Part shown: in pieces, positions 8,600 through 15,897 of the stretch
How positions within the stretch are numbered: the first letter of the stretch is position 1
How the letters are laid out: every line of letters begins with the position of its first letter
Assembly: GCA_003150485.1 (NCBI GenBank)
Contig: QALX01000006.1
Span: 4,643 to 68,642, forward strand
Direction of reading: 5' to 3'
Length of the DNA: 64,000 nucleotides
Origin: Clostridiales bacterium
GTDB taxonomy: Bacteria > Bacillota > Clostridia > Oscillospirales > Oscillospiraceae
The notes under the pieces: model-generated
What the model saw: the letters and a program-made list of their open reading frames with translations, nothing else
The model's database searches: none
What the model was told of the DNA's origin: nothing
Made by a program: the position numbers and the translations under genes

Positions 8600-9166
8600 A
8601 TGTCCATTGGGATTTTAGCGGTCCAGGGCGCCTTTGCCGAGCATGCCGCCGTGCTGGACCGGCTGGGGGCGGATCACTTTGAGATCCGCCGGCGCCGGGA
8701 TCTGGACCGCCCCCTGGACGGGCTGATCCTCCCTGGCGGCGAGAGCACCGTCATGGGCAAGCTGCTGCGAGACCTGGGGCTGTTCGAGCCACTGCGGAAG
8801 CGCATTGCCGCAGGGCTGCCGGTCTTCGGCACCTGCGCCGGGCTGATTCTCCTGGCCCGGACAGTGGCGGGAGGCGTCCCCTGCTTCGGCACCATGGACA
8901 TCTCCGTTCAGCGCAACGGCTATGGCCGCCAGCTGGGGAGCTTTTTCACGGAGGCCCCGGTCCGGGGCATCGGCACCGTCCCCATGACCTTTATCCGCGC
9001 CCCCTACATCATCTCTGTCGGCCCGGAGGTCCAGGTGCTGGCCCAGGTGGAGGGCCGCATTGTGGCCGCCAGCCAGGGTAACCAACTGGTCACGGCCTTC
9101 CATCCGGAGCTGTCCAATGACCGGTCCGTGCACGAGCACTTCCTCCACCTGATGGAAGCCCAATAG
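8600..9166 (+). CDS. pdxT: Pyridoxal 5'-phosphate synthase glutaminase subunit PdxT
   Basis: Class I glutamine amidotransferase that feeds ammonia to PdxS. The 188 residues have the oxyanion motif LPGGESTVMGK, nucleophile elbow FGTCAGL (C79), and the His/Glu of the triad in FHPEL (H168, E170). Length is typical. It is tightly coupled to pdxS and followed by a terminator shared with the converging patB gene. Confidence 0.97.
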   Translation: MSIGILAVQGAFAEHAAVLDRLGADHFEIRRRRDLDRPLDGLILPGGESTVMGKLLRDLGLFEPLRKRIAAGLPVFGTCAGLILLARTVAGGVPCFGTMDISVQRNGYGRQLGSFFTEAPVRGIGTVPMTFIRAPYIISVGPEVQVLAQVEGRIVAASQGNQLVTAFHPELSNDRSVHEHFLHLMEAQ

Positions 9167-9167
9167 A

Positions 9168-9213
9168 ACACAGGCGCATTGCAGAACTGATTCCGCAATG
9201 CGCCTGTGTTTTG
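9168..9213. terminator. Bidirectional terminator between pdxT and patB
   Basis: Fifteen-bp perfect stem (9168-9182 with 9195-9209) with TTTT after it on the plus strand. The genes converge here. Confidence 0.85.
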
Positions 9214-9238
9214 TGCTTTCTTTTCGCCCTTTTGTTCT

Positions 9239-10417
9239 TTACTCCCCTCGGACCGCCCGTTCCAGCTGTACCAGCGCCTGTTCCAAAGTGGCCCTGGGGC
9301 AGGCCAGGACAATCCGCTGAAACAGCTCCGCCTCGGCGCCGAAAATGTGCCCGGCGTCCAGCCACAGCCTGGCCCGGTGAATGATGCAGTCGTTGAGGGC
9401 CCGGCGGTCCATCCCCAGCCCGGTGCAGTCCAGCCAGGCAAAGTAAGTCCCCTCCGGCTCCACCAGCTTGATCTCAGGCAGCCGCTGGGCCAGGAAGGTC
9501 CGGAGAAAGGCCAGGTTTTCCCGCAGATAGGCCTTGCACTGCTCCAGCCAAGGACCGCCCTCCCGGTAGGCCGCCTGGCAGGCCACAAGGCCCAGGGTGT
9601 TCAGCGGTCCATAGCCGCTGCGTCCCAGCTCCGCCTGGAACCGGGCCCGGGCCGCCTCACCGGGGATCCAGATGTTGGACACCTGTAGCCCCGCCAGGTT
9701 GAAGGTCTTGCTGGGAGCGGTGCAGACAAGGCACTGCCCGGCCAGGTCGGGGTTGGCCGCCGGAAAGACGGTGTGGGGGTGCTCCGGGAAGGTAAAGTCA
9801 CAGTGAATTTCGTCAGACACCACAAACACGCCGTGGGCCTTACAGATACGCCCCACCTCTTGCAGCTCCGCCCGGGTCCACACCCGCCCCACCGGGTTGT
9901 GGGGACTGCACAGCAGCATCAGTTTGACCTTGTGTCGGACAATCTCCCGCTCCAGTCCGGCAAAATCCATAGTGTACTGGTGGTTCCGATAGATCAGCCT
10001 GTTCTCCACCAGAGTCCGTCCGTTCTCCCGGACGACGTTGTAAAAGGGGTAATAGACCGGTGATTGGACCAGCACCGCCTCTCCCGGCCGGGTCAGGGCC
10101 CGCACTGCCGTGGCCAGCGCAAACACCACCCCCGGCGTTTTCACCAGCCACTCCGGACGGGTCTCCCAGCCCAGCCGTGTGCGGAACCACTCCGCCACGG
10201 CGTCGTAGTAGTCAGACTTTACATCGCTGTAGCCGAAAATCCCATGGTCTACCGCCCGGTGCAGGGCCTTCAGGACAGGGGCCGGGGCACGGAAGTCCAT
10301 GTCCGCCACCCACAAGGGGAGCACATCTGCCGGACGACCGTGCTCCAAGGCAAAGTCGTATTTCAGACTGTTGGTGTTCCGGCGGTCAATCCGGATGTCA
10401 AATGGATTCTGTGTCAT
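9239..10417 (-). CDS. PatB/MalY-type cystathionine beta-lyase, PLP aminotransferase fold
   Basis: Fold type I PLP enzyme, 392 residues, of the MalY/PatB group that cleaves C-S bonds in cystathionine or cysteine. Signatures: LPLWVADMDF near the N-terminus, SPHNPVGRVW, SDEIHCDF, and the PLP lysine in APSKTFNLAG (K237). ATG 10417 follows GGAGGGATGCGTAA. A perfect promoter (TTGACA 10526-10521, 17 bp, TATAAT 10503-10498, minus) drives it. Just upstream of that promoter is AACCTACC, which resembles part of the operator 1 region. Its place between pdxT and metY supports a sulfur role. A pure aminotransferase activity cannot be excluded. Confidence 0.9.
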   Translation of the reverse strand: MTQNPFDIRIDRRNTNSLKYDFALEHGRPADVLPLWVADMDFRAPAPVLKALHRAVDHGIFGYSDVKSDYYDAVAEWFRTRLGWETRPEWLVKTPGVVFALATAVRALTRPGEAVLVQSPVYYPFYNVVRENGRTLVENRLIYRNHQYTMDFAGLEREIVRHKVKLMLLCSPHNPVGRVWTRAELQEVGRICKAHGVFVVSDEIHCDFTFPEHPHTVFPAANPDLAGQCLVCTAPSKTFNLAGLQVSNIWIPGEAARARFQAELGRSGYGPLNTLGLVACQAAYREGGPWLEQCKAYLRENLAFLRTFLAQRLPEIKLVEPEGTYFAWLDCTGLGMDRRALNDCIIHRARLWLDAGHIFGAEAELFQRIVLACPRATLEQALVQLERAVRGE

Positions 10418-10576
10418 TTACGCATCCCTCCATGTGCTCCGGTCTCTGCGGCGCCGGACCTCCTCCCGTTGACCGCAGATCCCACAATATTGCACTGATT
10501 ATAAGCCCTGTTCCCGCCCCTGTCAATTATCAACCTACCAAATCACTCTCTTTTTTCCGGAAGTCGAAAAAAAGCC
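10418..10576. other. patB-metY divergent intergenic region
   Basis: Holds the minus-strand consensus promoter of patB (10498-10526) and TTGGTAGG-like sequence near 10532-10543. No gene seen. Confidence 0.7.
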
Positions 10577-10605
10577 TTGACATCTGGACAGGGCGGCGTT
10601 ATAAT
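10577..10605 (+). promoter_or_regulatory. Consensus promoter of metY
   Basis: TTGACA (10577-10582), 17-bp spacer, TATAAT (10600-10605). Geometry is the same as at cysK. Confidence 0.9.
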
Positions 10606-10613
10606 CCAATAAA

Positions 10614-10632
10614 CCAACCGTTTAAATAGGTT
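10614..10632 (-). promoter_or_regulatory. Candidate Rrf2 operator 3 at metY
   Basis: On the minus strand this reads AACCTATT, five bases, GGTTGG: the same spacing as operator 2. It starts eight bases after the metY -10 box, against seven at cysK. Confidence 0.65.
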
Positions 10633-10861
10633 TTTATTTGAGAGGAGGGCGTATCGGAATGACCCCCATTTTTCCCGAACTGTTGAGAAGCAACTTCCGC
10701 TGTGGGCGAATGCCCCACTCCCGGACTGACCTGGCTGGACGCTCCGCTGCGCCCATGGTGCACCCATAGACGGTGCCACTTTTGCGCCACTTTTCAGTCC
10801 GGGAGCCACACCACTGTCCCGGATTTTTGATTGTCTTCATGAAAAGAAAGAGGTATCTACT
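10633..10861 (+). promoter_or_regulatory. metY leader with mutually exclusive hairpins
   Basis: Leader of about 230 nt. An 11-bp stem can form between 10719-10729 and 10794-10804. The right arm of that stem is also the left arm of a terminator hairpin (10798-10804 with 10817-10823), which is followed by TTTTTGATT. The two cannot coexist, as in attenuators and riboswitches. A possible 36-codon leader ORF with an AGGAGG site starts near 10661 and ends inside the structured part. The sequence does not match SAM-I or T-box motifs known to me. Confidence 0.55.
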
Positions 10862-12145
10862 ATGCGCAACTATCAATTTGAAACCCTTCAGCTCCACGTA
10901 GGCCAGGAACAGGCCGATCCCGCCACCGATTCCCGGGCCGTCCCCATCTATCAGACCGCCTCCTACGTGTTCCACAACTCCGCCCACGCCGCCGCCCGCT
11001 TTGGCCTGACCGACCCGGGCAACATCTACGGCCGCCTGACCAACTCCACCCAGGATGTGCTGGAAAAGCGGCTGGCGGCCCTGGAGGGGGGCGTCGCGGC
11101 TCTGGCCCTGGCCTCCGGCGCCGCGGCCATCACCTACACCATCCAGGCCCTGGCCCAAGCCGGGGACCACATCGTGGCACAGAAAACCATCTACGGCGGT
11201 AGCTACAACCTGCTGGCCCACACCCTGCCCCAGTTCGGCGTCTCCACCACCTTCGTGGACGCCCACGATCTGGCGGAGCTGGAAAGCGCTATCCGGCCCA
11301 ACACCAAAGCGGTCTATCTGGAGACCCTGGGCAACCCCAACTCGGACATCCCGGACATCGACGCCATCGCCGCCATCGCCCACCAGCACGGCCTGCCCCT
11401 GGTTATCGACAACACCTTCGGCACCCCCTACCTGATCCGCCCCATCGAACACGGTGCGGATATCGTGGTCCACTCCGCCACCAAGTTCATCGGCGGCCAC
11501 GGCACCACCCTGGGCGGCATCATCGTGGACGCCGGGACCTTTGACTGGAAGGCCAGCGGCAAGTACGCCCCCATTGCCGAGCCGAATCCCAGCTATCACG
11601 GCGTCAGCTTTGTGGACGCCGCAGGGCCCGCCGCCTTCGTCACCTACATCCGCGCCATCCTTCTGCGGGACACCGGCGCAGCCATCTCCCCCTTCAATGC
11701 CTTCCTGCTGCTCCAGGGCGTGGAGACCCTCTCCCTGCGCCTGGACCGCCATGCGGAAAACACCAAAAAAGTGGTGGAATACCTGGCGGGCCATCCCCAG
11801 GTGGAGCATGTGAACCACCCCTCCCTGCCCGACCATCCGGATCACGCCCTGTACCGGAAGTACTTCCCCCGCGGCGGCGCTTCCATCTTCACCTTCGAGA
11901 TCAAGGGCGGCCAGGCAGAGGCGCACAAGTTTATCGACAGCCTGGAAATCTTCTCCCTGCTGGCCAACGTAGCCGATGTCAAGTCCCTGGTGATCCACCC
12001 GGCCACCACCACCCACTCCCAGCTCTCCCGGGAAGAGCTGCTGGACCAGGGCATTCGCCCCAACACCATCCGCTTGTCCATCGGCACTGAGCACATCAAT
12101 GACATCATCGCCGACCTGGAACAGGGCTTCGCAGCAGTACGGTAA
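10862..12145 (+). CDS. metY: O-acetylhomoserine aminocarboxypropyltransferase
   Basis: PLP enzyme of the Cys/Met metabolism family that forms homocysteine from O-acetylhomoserine and sulfide. The 427-residue length fits MetY rather than the shorter (about 380) cystathionine synthases and lyases. Motifs: YQTASYVF, the GNIYGRLTNST loop, ALASGAAA, and the PLP lysine in HSATKFIGGHGTT (K208). The insertion after that lysine (WKASGKYAPIAEPNP) is typical of MetY. Expression probably responds both to an Rrf2-type repressor at the promoter and to the structured leader. The gene ends at a strong terminator. Confidence 0.95.
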   Translation: MRNYQFETLQLHVGQEQADPATDSRAVPIYQTASYVFHNSAHAAARFGLTDPGNIYGRLTNSTQDVLEKRLAALEGGVAALALASGAAAITYTIQALAQAGDHIVAQKTIYGGSYNLLAHTLPQFGVSTTFVDAHDLAELESAIRPNTKAVYLETLGNPNSDIPDIDAIAAIAHQHGLPLVIDNTFGTPYLIRPIEHGADIVVHSATKFIGGHGTTLGGIIVDAGTFDWKASGKYAPIAEPNPSYHGVSFVDAAGPAAFVTYIRAILLRDTGAAISPFNAFLLLQGVETLSLRLDRHAENTKKVVEYLAGHPQVEHVNHPSLPDHPDHALYRKYFPRGGASIFTFEIKGGQAEAHKFIDSLEIFSLLANVADVKSLVIHPATTTHSQLSREELLDQGIRPNTIRLSIGTEHINDIIADLEQGFAAVR

Positions 12146-12180
12146 CCCTCCTCACAAACCGGACGCCTGCCGGAAAGACA

Positions 12181-12214
12181 AAAACTCCGAAACCGTGGTT
12201 TCGGAGTTTTTTCT
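12181..12214. terminator. Bidirectional terminator between metY and the VWA gene
   Basis: Fourteen-bp stem (12181-12194 with 12197-12210) with T-runs on both strands; the two genes converge. Confidence 0.9.
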
Positions 12215-12226
12215 CATCTATGCGTT

Positions 12227-13456
12227 TCAATCTTTTACCATGAGCTTTTTCATAGCCTGTTCCAGCCCGGCAACGCTGAGCCGGTACATGGGGAACAGCT
12301 CCTGAATCACCTCATAGCTGTACATGGCGCCGTTGAAATAGCTGCTGCCGTCGGCAGGCTTGCTGGGGTTGAGCCAGACAATGTGCTTGTAGCGGGCAAC
12401 CAGATAGTCCAGCCACCCCTTCCCGGTCAGCCCCATATTGTAGCGGGTAGCGCCAAACTGGGGGGCAGCGGTCAGATCGTTGGGGTCCATGGCGGCGTCT
12501 CCCACCAGGATCACCCGGTAATCCTTACCGCACTGCCGGAGCACATCGACCGTGTATTTTTGGTACTTCTCCTCCAGCGCAGGGTGGGTGTAGAGGTGTT
12601 GGTGGGGACAGTTGTGGAAATAGTAGATTTTCAGATCTTTAAAGCGGTTGGAATTGCTGGCGGCCTGAAACAGCTGGCTGCACAGCCTGCTGTGCCGGGC
12701 CATGGAGCCGCCGGAGTCCATCAGCATCAGGACCTTGATCTGATTCCTGCGGGGCTTCCGATAGCGGATCTGGAGGATACCCGCCTTGTCGCAGGTGTCG
12801 TGGATGGTGCGGTCCACGTCAAATTCCTCCTCCGCCCCGTTCTGCGCGGAATAGCTGCGCAGCGTCCGGAAGGCCATCTGGAACTGCCGGATATCCAGCA
12901 CATTGTCGTCCCGGAAGTCCCGGAACACCCGTTTGCCGGCCACCCGAATAGCGGTCCCGTTTTTGCCGGCGCCGCCTACCCGGATGCCCCGGGGGTTCAT
13001 CCCGTTGTTGCCAAAGGCGGAGATGCCCCGGGTGCCCACCCAGTAGTTGCCGCCGTCGTGCTTCCCCCGCTGCTCCCGGAGCCGCTGGGCCAGCATTTCC
13101 TCGATCTCCTCCCGGGAGAGGCCCAGTTGTTCCGCCGTCACATCCTCCCGGGTAAACCGTTGGCGGATGACGGAATTGGGATGGTTGAGCCAGTCCAGCA
13201 TCTCATCGGTAATTTCCGCTCTGACTTCACCGGAATCGGTATAGAACTTCCGATCCTTGAAGTATTCCAGAAACGCCTGCTGGAAGCGGTCGTAATCCGA
13301 CTCCGATTTACACAGCACCGCGAGACACAGGTGGTAAAACCCCTTCATCGTCGCCCCGTGGAGCCCCAGCTCCAGAGCTTTCATCAGCGTCAGCCACTCC
13401 TCCATGGAGATATCCAGCCCCCGCCCGCGCAGCAGGTAGAAAAAGGAACCAAACAC
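12227..13456 (-). CDS. VWA domain-containing CoxE-like protein
   Basis: A 409-residue protein with an N-terminal helical part (about 1-230) and a C-terminal von Willebrand A domain. The metal-site motif is DSGGSM (D247, matching DxSxS in form); a later GDAAMDPNDL sits where the last loop would be. This layout matches CoxE-like VWA proteins, which usually work with a MoxR AAA+ ATPase in assembly or metal insertion. No MoxR gene is present in the window, which is unusual. The start is a GTG with a weak ribosome site. The gene lies 34 bases after a thioesterase gene on the same strand and may share its transcript. Confidence 0.8.
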   Translation of the reverse strand: MFGSFFYLLRGRGLDISMEEWLTLMKALELGLHGATMKGFYHLCLAVLCKSESDYDRFQQAFLEYFKDRKFYTDSGEVRAEITDEMLDWLNHPNSVIRQRFTREDVTAEQLGLSREEIEEMLAQRLREQRGKHDGGNYWVGTRGISAFGNNGMNPRGIRVGGAGKNGTAIRVAGKRVFRDFRDDNVLDIRQFQMAFRTLRSYSAQNGAEEEFDVDRTIHDTCDKAGILQIRYRKPRRNQIKVLMLMDSGGSMARHSRLCSQLFQAASNSNRFKDLKIYYFHNCPHQHLYTHPALEEKYQKYTVDVLRQCGKDYRVILVGDAAMDPNDLTAAPQFGATRYNMGLTGKGWLDYLVARYKHIVWLNPSKPADGSSYFNGAMYSYEVIQELFPMYRLSVAGLEQAMKKLMVKD

Positions 13457-13490
13457 GATCTGTCACCCCCGCTTTTCCGCAGTTCTTCTC

Positions 13491-13949
13491 TTACGTTCTC
13501 TTTTTTCCCAGATGGTAAACCGAAGCAGCGCTGTTGGTCAGGGTTCCTTCCTCCTGCCAGGTCTCTGCGCTGCAATATGCCATTGTACCGCTGGTGCCGG
13601 TAATTTTGGTGCGCACATAGAATCTCTTTCCGGTATACACCGGCTTGAAATAGGAAATTTGGAGGGAAACGGTTGAGATTCTGCGGCCCATCTCTGTATA
13701 CGCCGCAACCGCAGCGCCCTGAGCGATGTCCAGCATGGTTGCGACAATGCCCCCATGGGCAATGCCGTAAGGATTGCCGAACTTTCGGTCCACTTCAAAA
13801 TAGCAGACCATACTGCTGTCCTCCGCGTGAAACGCAACCAGTTGCAGGGGAAGCTGCGTATCAAAATCATCGGGGTCGCCGGTCGCTACCTGCGCAGTAA
13901 TGATCCGGAATTTTTCCAGAAGCGCCTGGTTTTTCTCTTCCACTGTCAC
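13491..13949 (-). CDS. PaaI-type hotdog thioesterase
   Basis: Encodes 152 residues of a hotdog-fold acyl-CoA thioesterase. The family core GIAHGGIVATMLDIAQG carries the long helix and the HGG turn; the strand TVSLQISYFKPV follows. The start is GTG 13949, eight bases after GGGAGG. It sits between the OFA transporter and the VWA gene on the same strand, 34 bases after the former. A role in hydrolysing a CoA ester linked to the neighbouring acid-metabolism cluster is plausible but unproven. Confidence 0.85.
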   Translation of the reverse strand: MTVEEKNQALLEKFRIITAQVATGDPDDFDTQLPLQLVAFHAEDSSMVCYFEVDRKFGNPYGIAHGGIVATMLDIAQGAAVAAYTEMGRRISTVSLQISYFKPVYTGKRFYVRTKITGTSGTMAYCSAETWQEEGTLTNSAASVYHLGKKRT

Positions 13950-13983
13950 GGCATTTCCTCCCTCAGGCAGACTTTCCGATCAA

Positions 13984-15219
13984 TTATGCCATCTTTTTGA
14001 CCACGCTCCGATAGATAAAGGTCATCAGCAGGCCCAGGATGGCGATTCCCATGGCAATCAGGAACGCCGTGCGATACATGCCGGCGGAGGCGTACACCCG
14101 GGTGAGGATAGTGGGACCCGCGATGCCGGCGATGCAGAAACCAATCCACATGATACCGTAGTTCACCGTGTTGTGACGGCTGCCGAACTGGTCGGTGCAG
14201 AAGCCGGGGAACACGCCCATAAAGGTGCCGAAGCAGATGCCCATGAGAATCAGACCCACAACCAGCAGGGGCAGAGAGGCATTCACCTCTGCGGTATACA
14301 GAACCACCAGGCCGACCATTGCGATGACAATTGCGATGGTCAGGGTGTTGATCCGGCCCAGCTTGTCGGACAGGCTGCCGGCGATCAGACGGCCGGCGGT
14401 ATTGAACAGACAGAGGACGGAGACCAGCAGAGACGCGGTGGCCGGGTTGACGCCGGCAATATTCACCGCCAGGCTGGAGGCGGAGGAGATCACCATCATG
14501 CCAAATACGCCGCCGCAGGTCAGCATCACCAGCATAATGTAAAAGATGGGCATGCGCAGCATCTCGCCGGTGGTCTTGTCCACAGGCGCTTTGCCGCCGG
14601 CCTGCACGGGAGGCTGATAACCGGTGGGCATAAAGCCAGCCGGGCAGGTGCTGATAAACAGAGAGCCCAGGCAGATGACCACCAGGAACACCGCGCCCAG
14701 AATCTTGAAGGAGGTGCGGACTCCCACGCTGCTGTTGAGTACGTTGGCGATGGGGGCAATGATAACGGAGCTGATGCCGTAAAAGGCGGTGGCCATGCCA
14801 CCGGCCATGCCCCGCTTATCGGGGAAGAACTTGATGCAGGTGCTGATGGTGCAGCCGTAGACAAAGCTCATGCCCAGGCCCAGGATCACGCCGTAGCTGA
14901 GGATCAGGTGCCCCACGCTCTGGGCAAAGCCGCAGCCGAACATACCGACGCCAAACATCAGGCCGCCCACAAACATGACCCAGCGGGGCCCCTTCCGGTC
15001 CGCAATCAGGCCGCCGATAATCATAGAGATAAAGCCCAGCGCATTGGCGACAGAGAACACGATGGACAGACTGGGAACATTCAGCTCCTGTGCCATAGGC
15101 GCGGCCAGCACGCTCCAGGCATACATGGAGCCAATGCACAGGTTAATGAGACAACAGATCACCAAAAGGACCCACCGCTTTTTGGTTAACGCCGCAATTT
15201 GCTCATTGGTCAACTTCAT
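13984..15219 (-). CDS. MFS transporter, oxalate/formate antiporter (OFA) family
   Basis: Twelve-helix carrier of 411 residues for small carboxylates. The start MKLTNEQIAALTKKRWVLL and the first loop GSMYAWSVLAAPMAQEL are characteristic of the OFA family, as is GPRWVMFVGG after helix 3. ATG 15219 is taken, with AAGGAGA upstream, rather than an in-frame start 36 bases earlier. It lies beside a PucR-like regulator and a CoA-transferase/dehydrogenase cluster, so its substrate may be the acid used or produced by those enzymes. Substrate identity cannot be read from sequence. Confidence 0.88.
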   Translation of the reverse strand: MKLTNEQIAALTKKRWVLLVICCLINLCIGSMYAWSVLAAPMAQELNVPSLSIVFSVANALGFISMIIGGLIADRKGPRWVMFVGGLMFGVGMFGCGFAQSVGHLILSYGVILGLGMSFVYGCTISTCIKFFPDKRGMAGGMATAFYGISSVIIAPIANVLNSSVGVRTSFKILGAVFLVVICLGSLFISTCPAGFMPTGYQPPVQAGGKAPVDKTTGEMLRMPIFYIMLVMLTCGGVFGMMVISSASSLAVNIAGVNPATASLLVSVLCLFNTAGRLIAGSLSDKLGRINTLTIAIVIAMVGLVVLYTAEVNASLPLLVVGLILMGICFGTFMGVFPGFCTDQFGSRHNTVNYGIMWIGFCIAGIAGPTILTRVYASAGMYRTAFLIAMGIAILGLLMTFIYRSVVKKMA

Positions 15220-15380
15220 ACTTTTTCTCTCCTTAAGCTTAGTTTTCGGTAACAAAATGGCACTGCGTTACACAATGCCAATGAAACCCGACTTTATTTT
15301 CCTATGGCCGTTTCCCGGCCTGTTTTGAATGCCGTGCGCCCTGTCAGAGCGCGCCGCACAAAAAGGGGGCGATACTGATA

Positions 15381-15526
15381 AAGTGCATTCTTAAGGCATC
15401 TGTCGTTTTATCATCCGTGGATTGTGTGAAAGGGGACCACAGCAAACTGATAAATATACATGCGGGAGACCGTATCAATGGAAGTGAAGAAGAAATGTCA
15501 TCTACAGATGCCTTAAGAATACACTT
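15381..15526. repeat. 146-bp element bounded by 23-bp inverted repeats
   Basis: Arms 15381-15403 and 15504-15526 are inverted copies with one mismatch (core TTCTTAAGGCATCTGT). They enclose 100 bases. This may be a MITE-like remnant or a cruciform regulatory element. Confidence 0.6.
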
Positions 15527-15799
15527 GTCATCCAGCTCCACGACCGGAAACCGCTGTCCCGTTCCAGAGCGCGGGGGCAACAGTTCATTGAACAAAAGAG
15601 CCATTTTCTCTTCCTATTAGATATTATAAATTAGTCAGATTGCCGAAACAACGTGTCATCTACACCTGTTTTTCCCCGCGCATATTCACTTTGCACATAA
15701 CGGCAAAAGAAAACTTTTTCTTCCAGTGCACAACAACGGTCCAGCAGAACACAATCCGCACAACCGCCGATCTTTCGCCCCGCCTGCCGGAAAAGCGGT

Positions 15800-15833
15800 A
15801 AAATGAAAGGGACCCGTCTGCAAACCGGTCCCT
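15800..15833 (-). terminator. Terminator of the PucR-like gene
   Basis: AGGGACC (15808-15814) pairs with GGTCCCT (15827-15833). On the minus strand the stem is followed by TTCATTTT. Confidence 0.65.
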
Positions 15834-15897
15834 GTTTCATCATGACAAATTGTATTTTTCTCAGGCAGCGCCTTCCAATTTTCCCCTTCTAATCCAC

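Larger units (their letters stand above)
15256..15897. other. Intergenic region with long inverted repeat
   Basis: About 640 bases without a convincing gene. It holds a 23-bp inverted repeat (see separate entry) and the PucR-gene terminator. A 70-codon minus-strand frame at 15631-15843 has no ribosome site and overlaps the terminator. Confidence 0.6.

Noticed and set aside
10543..10809. Minus-strand frame opposite the metY leader
   Set aside because: No ribosome site, crosses the metY promoter, sequence not recognised; more likely an effect of the structured leader.
10633..10861. SAM-I riboswitch or T-box in the metY leader
   Set aside because: No match to the SAM-I core; a GTGGCACC-like string resembling a T-box is on the wrong strand.
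13900..15189. Plus-strand frame of 429 codons opposite the OFA transporter
   Set aside because: His/Asp/Gln-rich composition typical of an antisense shadow of a membrane protein gene.
15631..15843. Minus-strand 70-codon Cys-rich frame
   Set aside because: No ribosome site, and it overlaps the PucR-like gene terminator.
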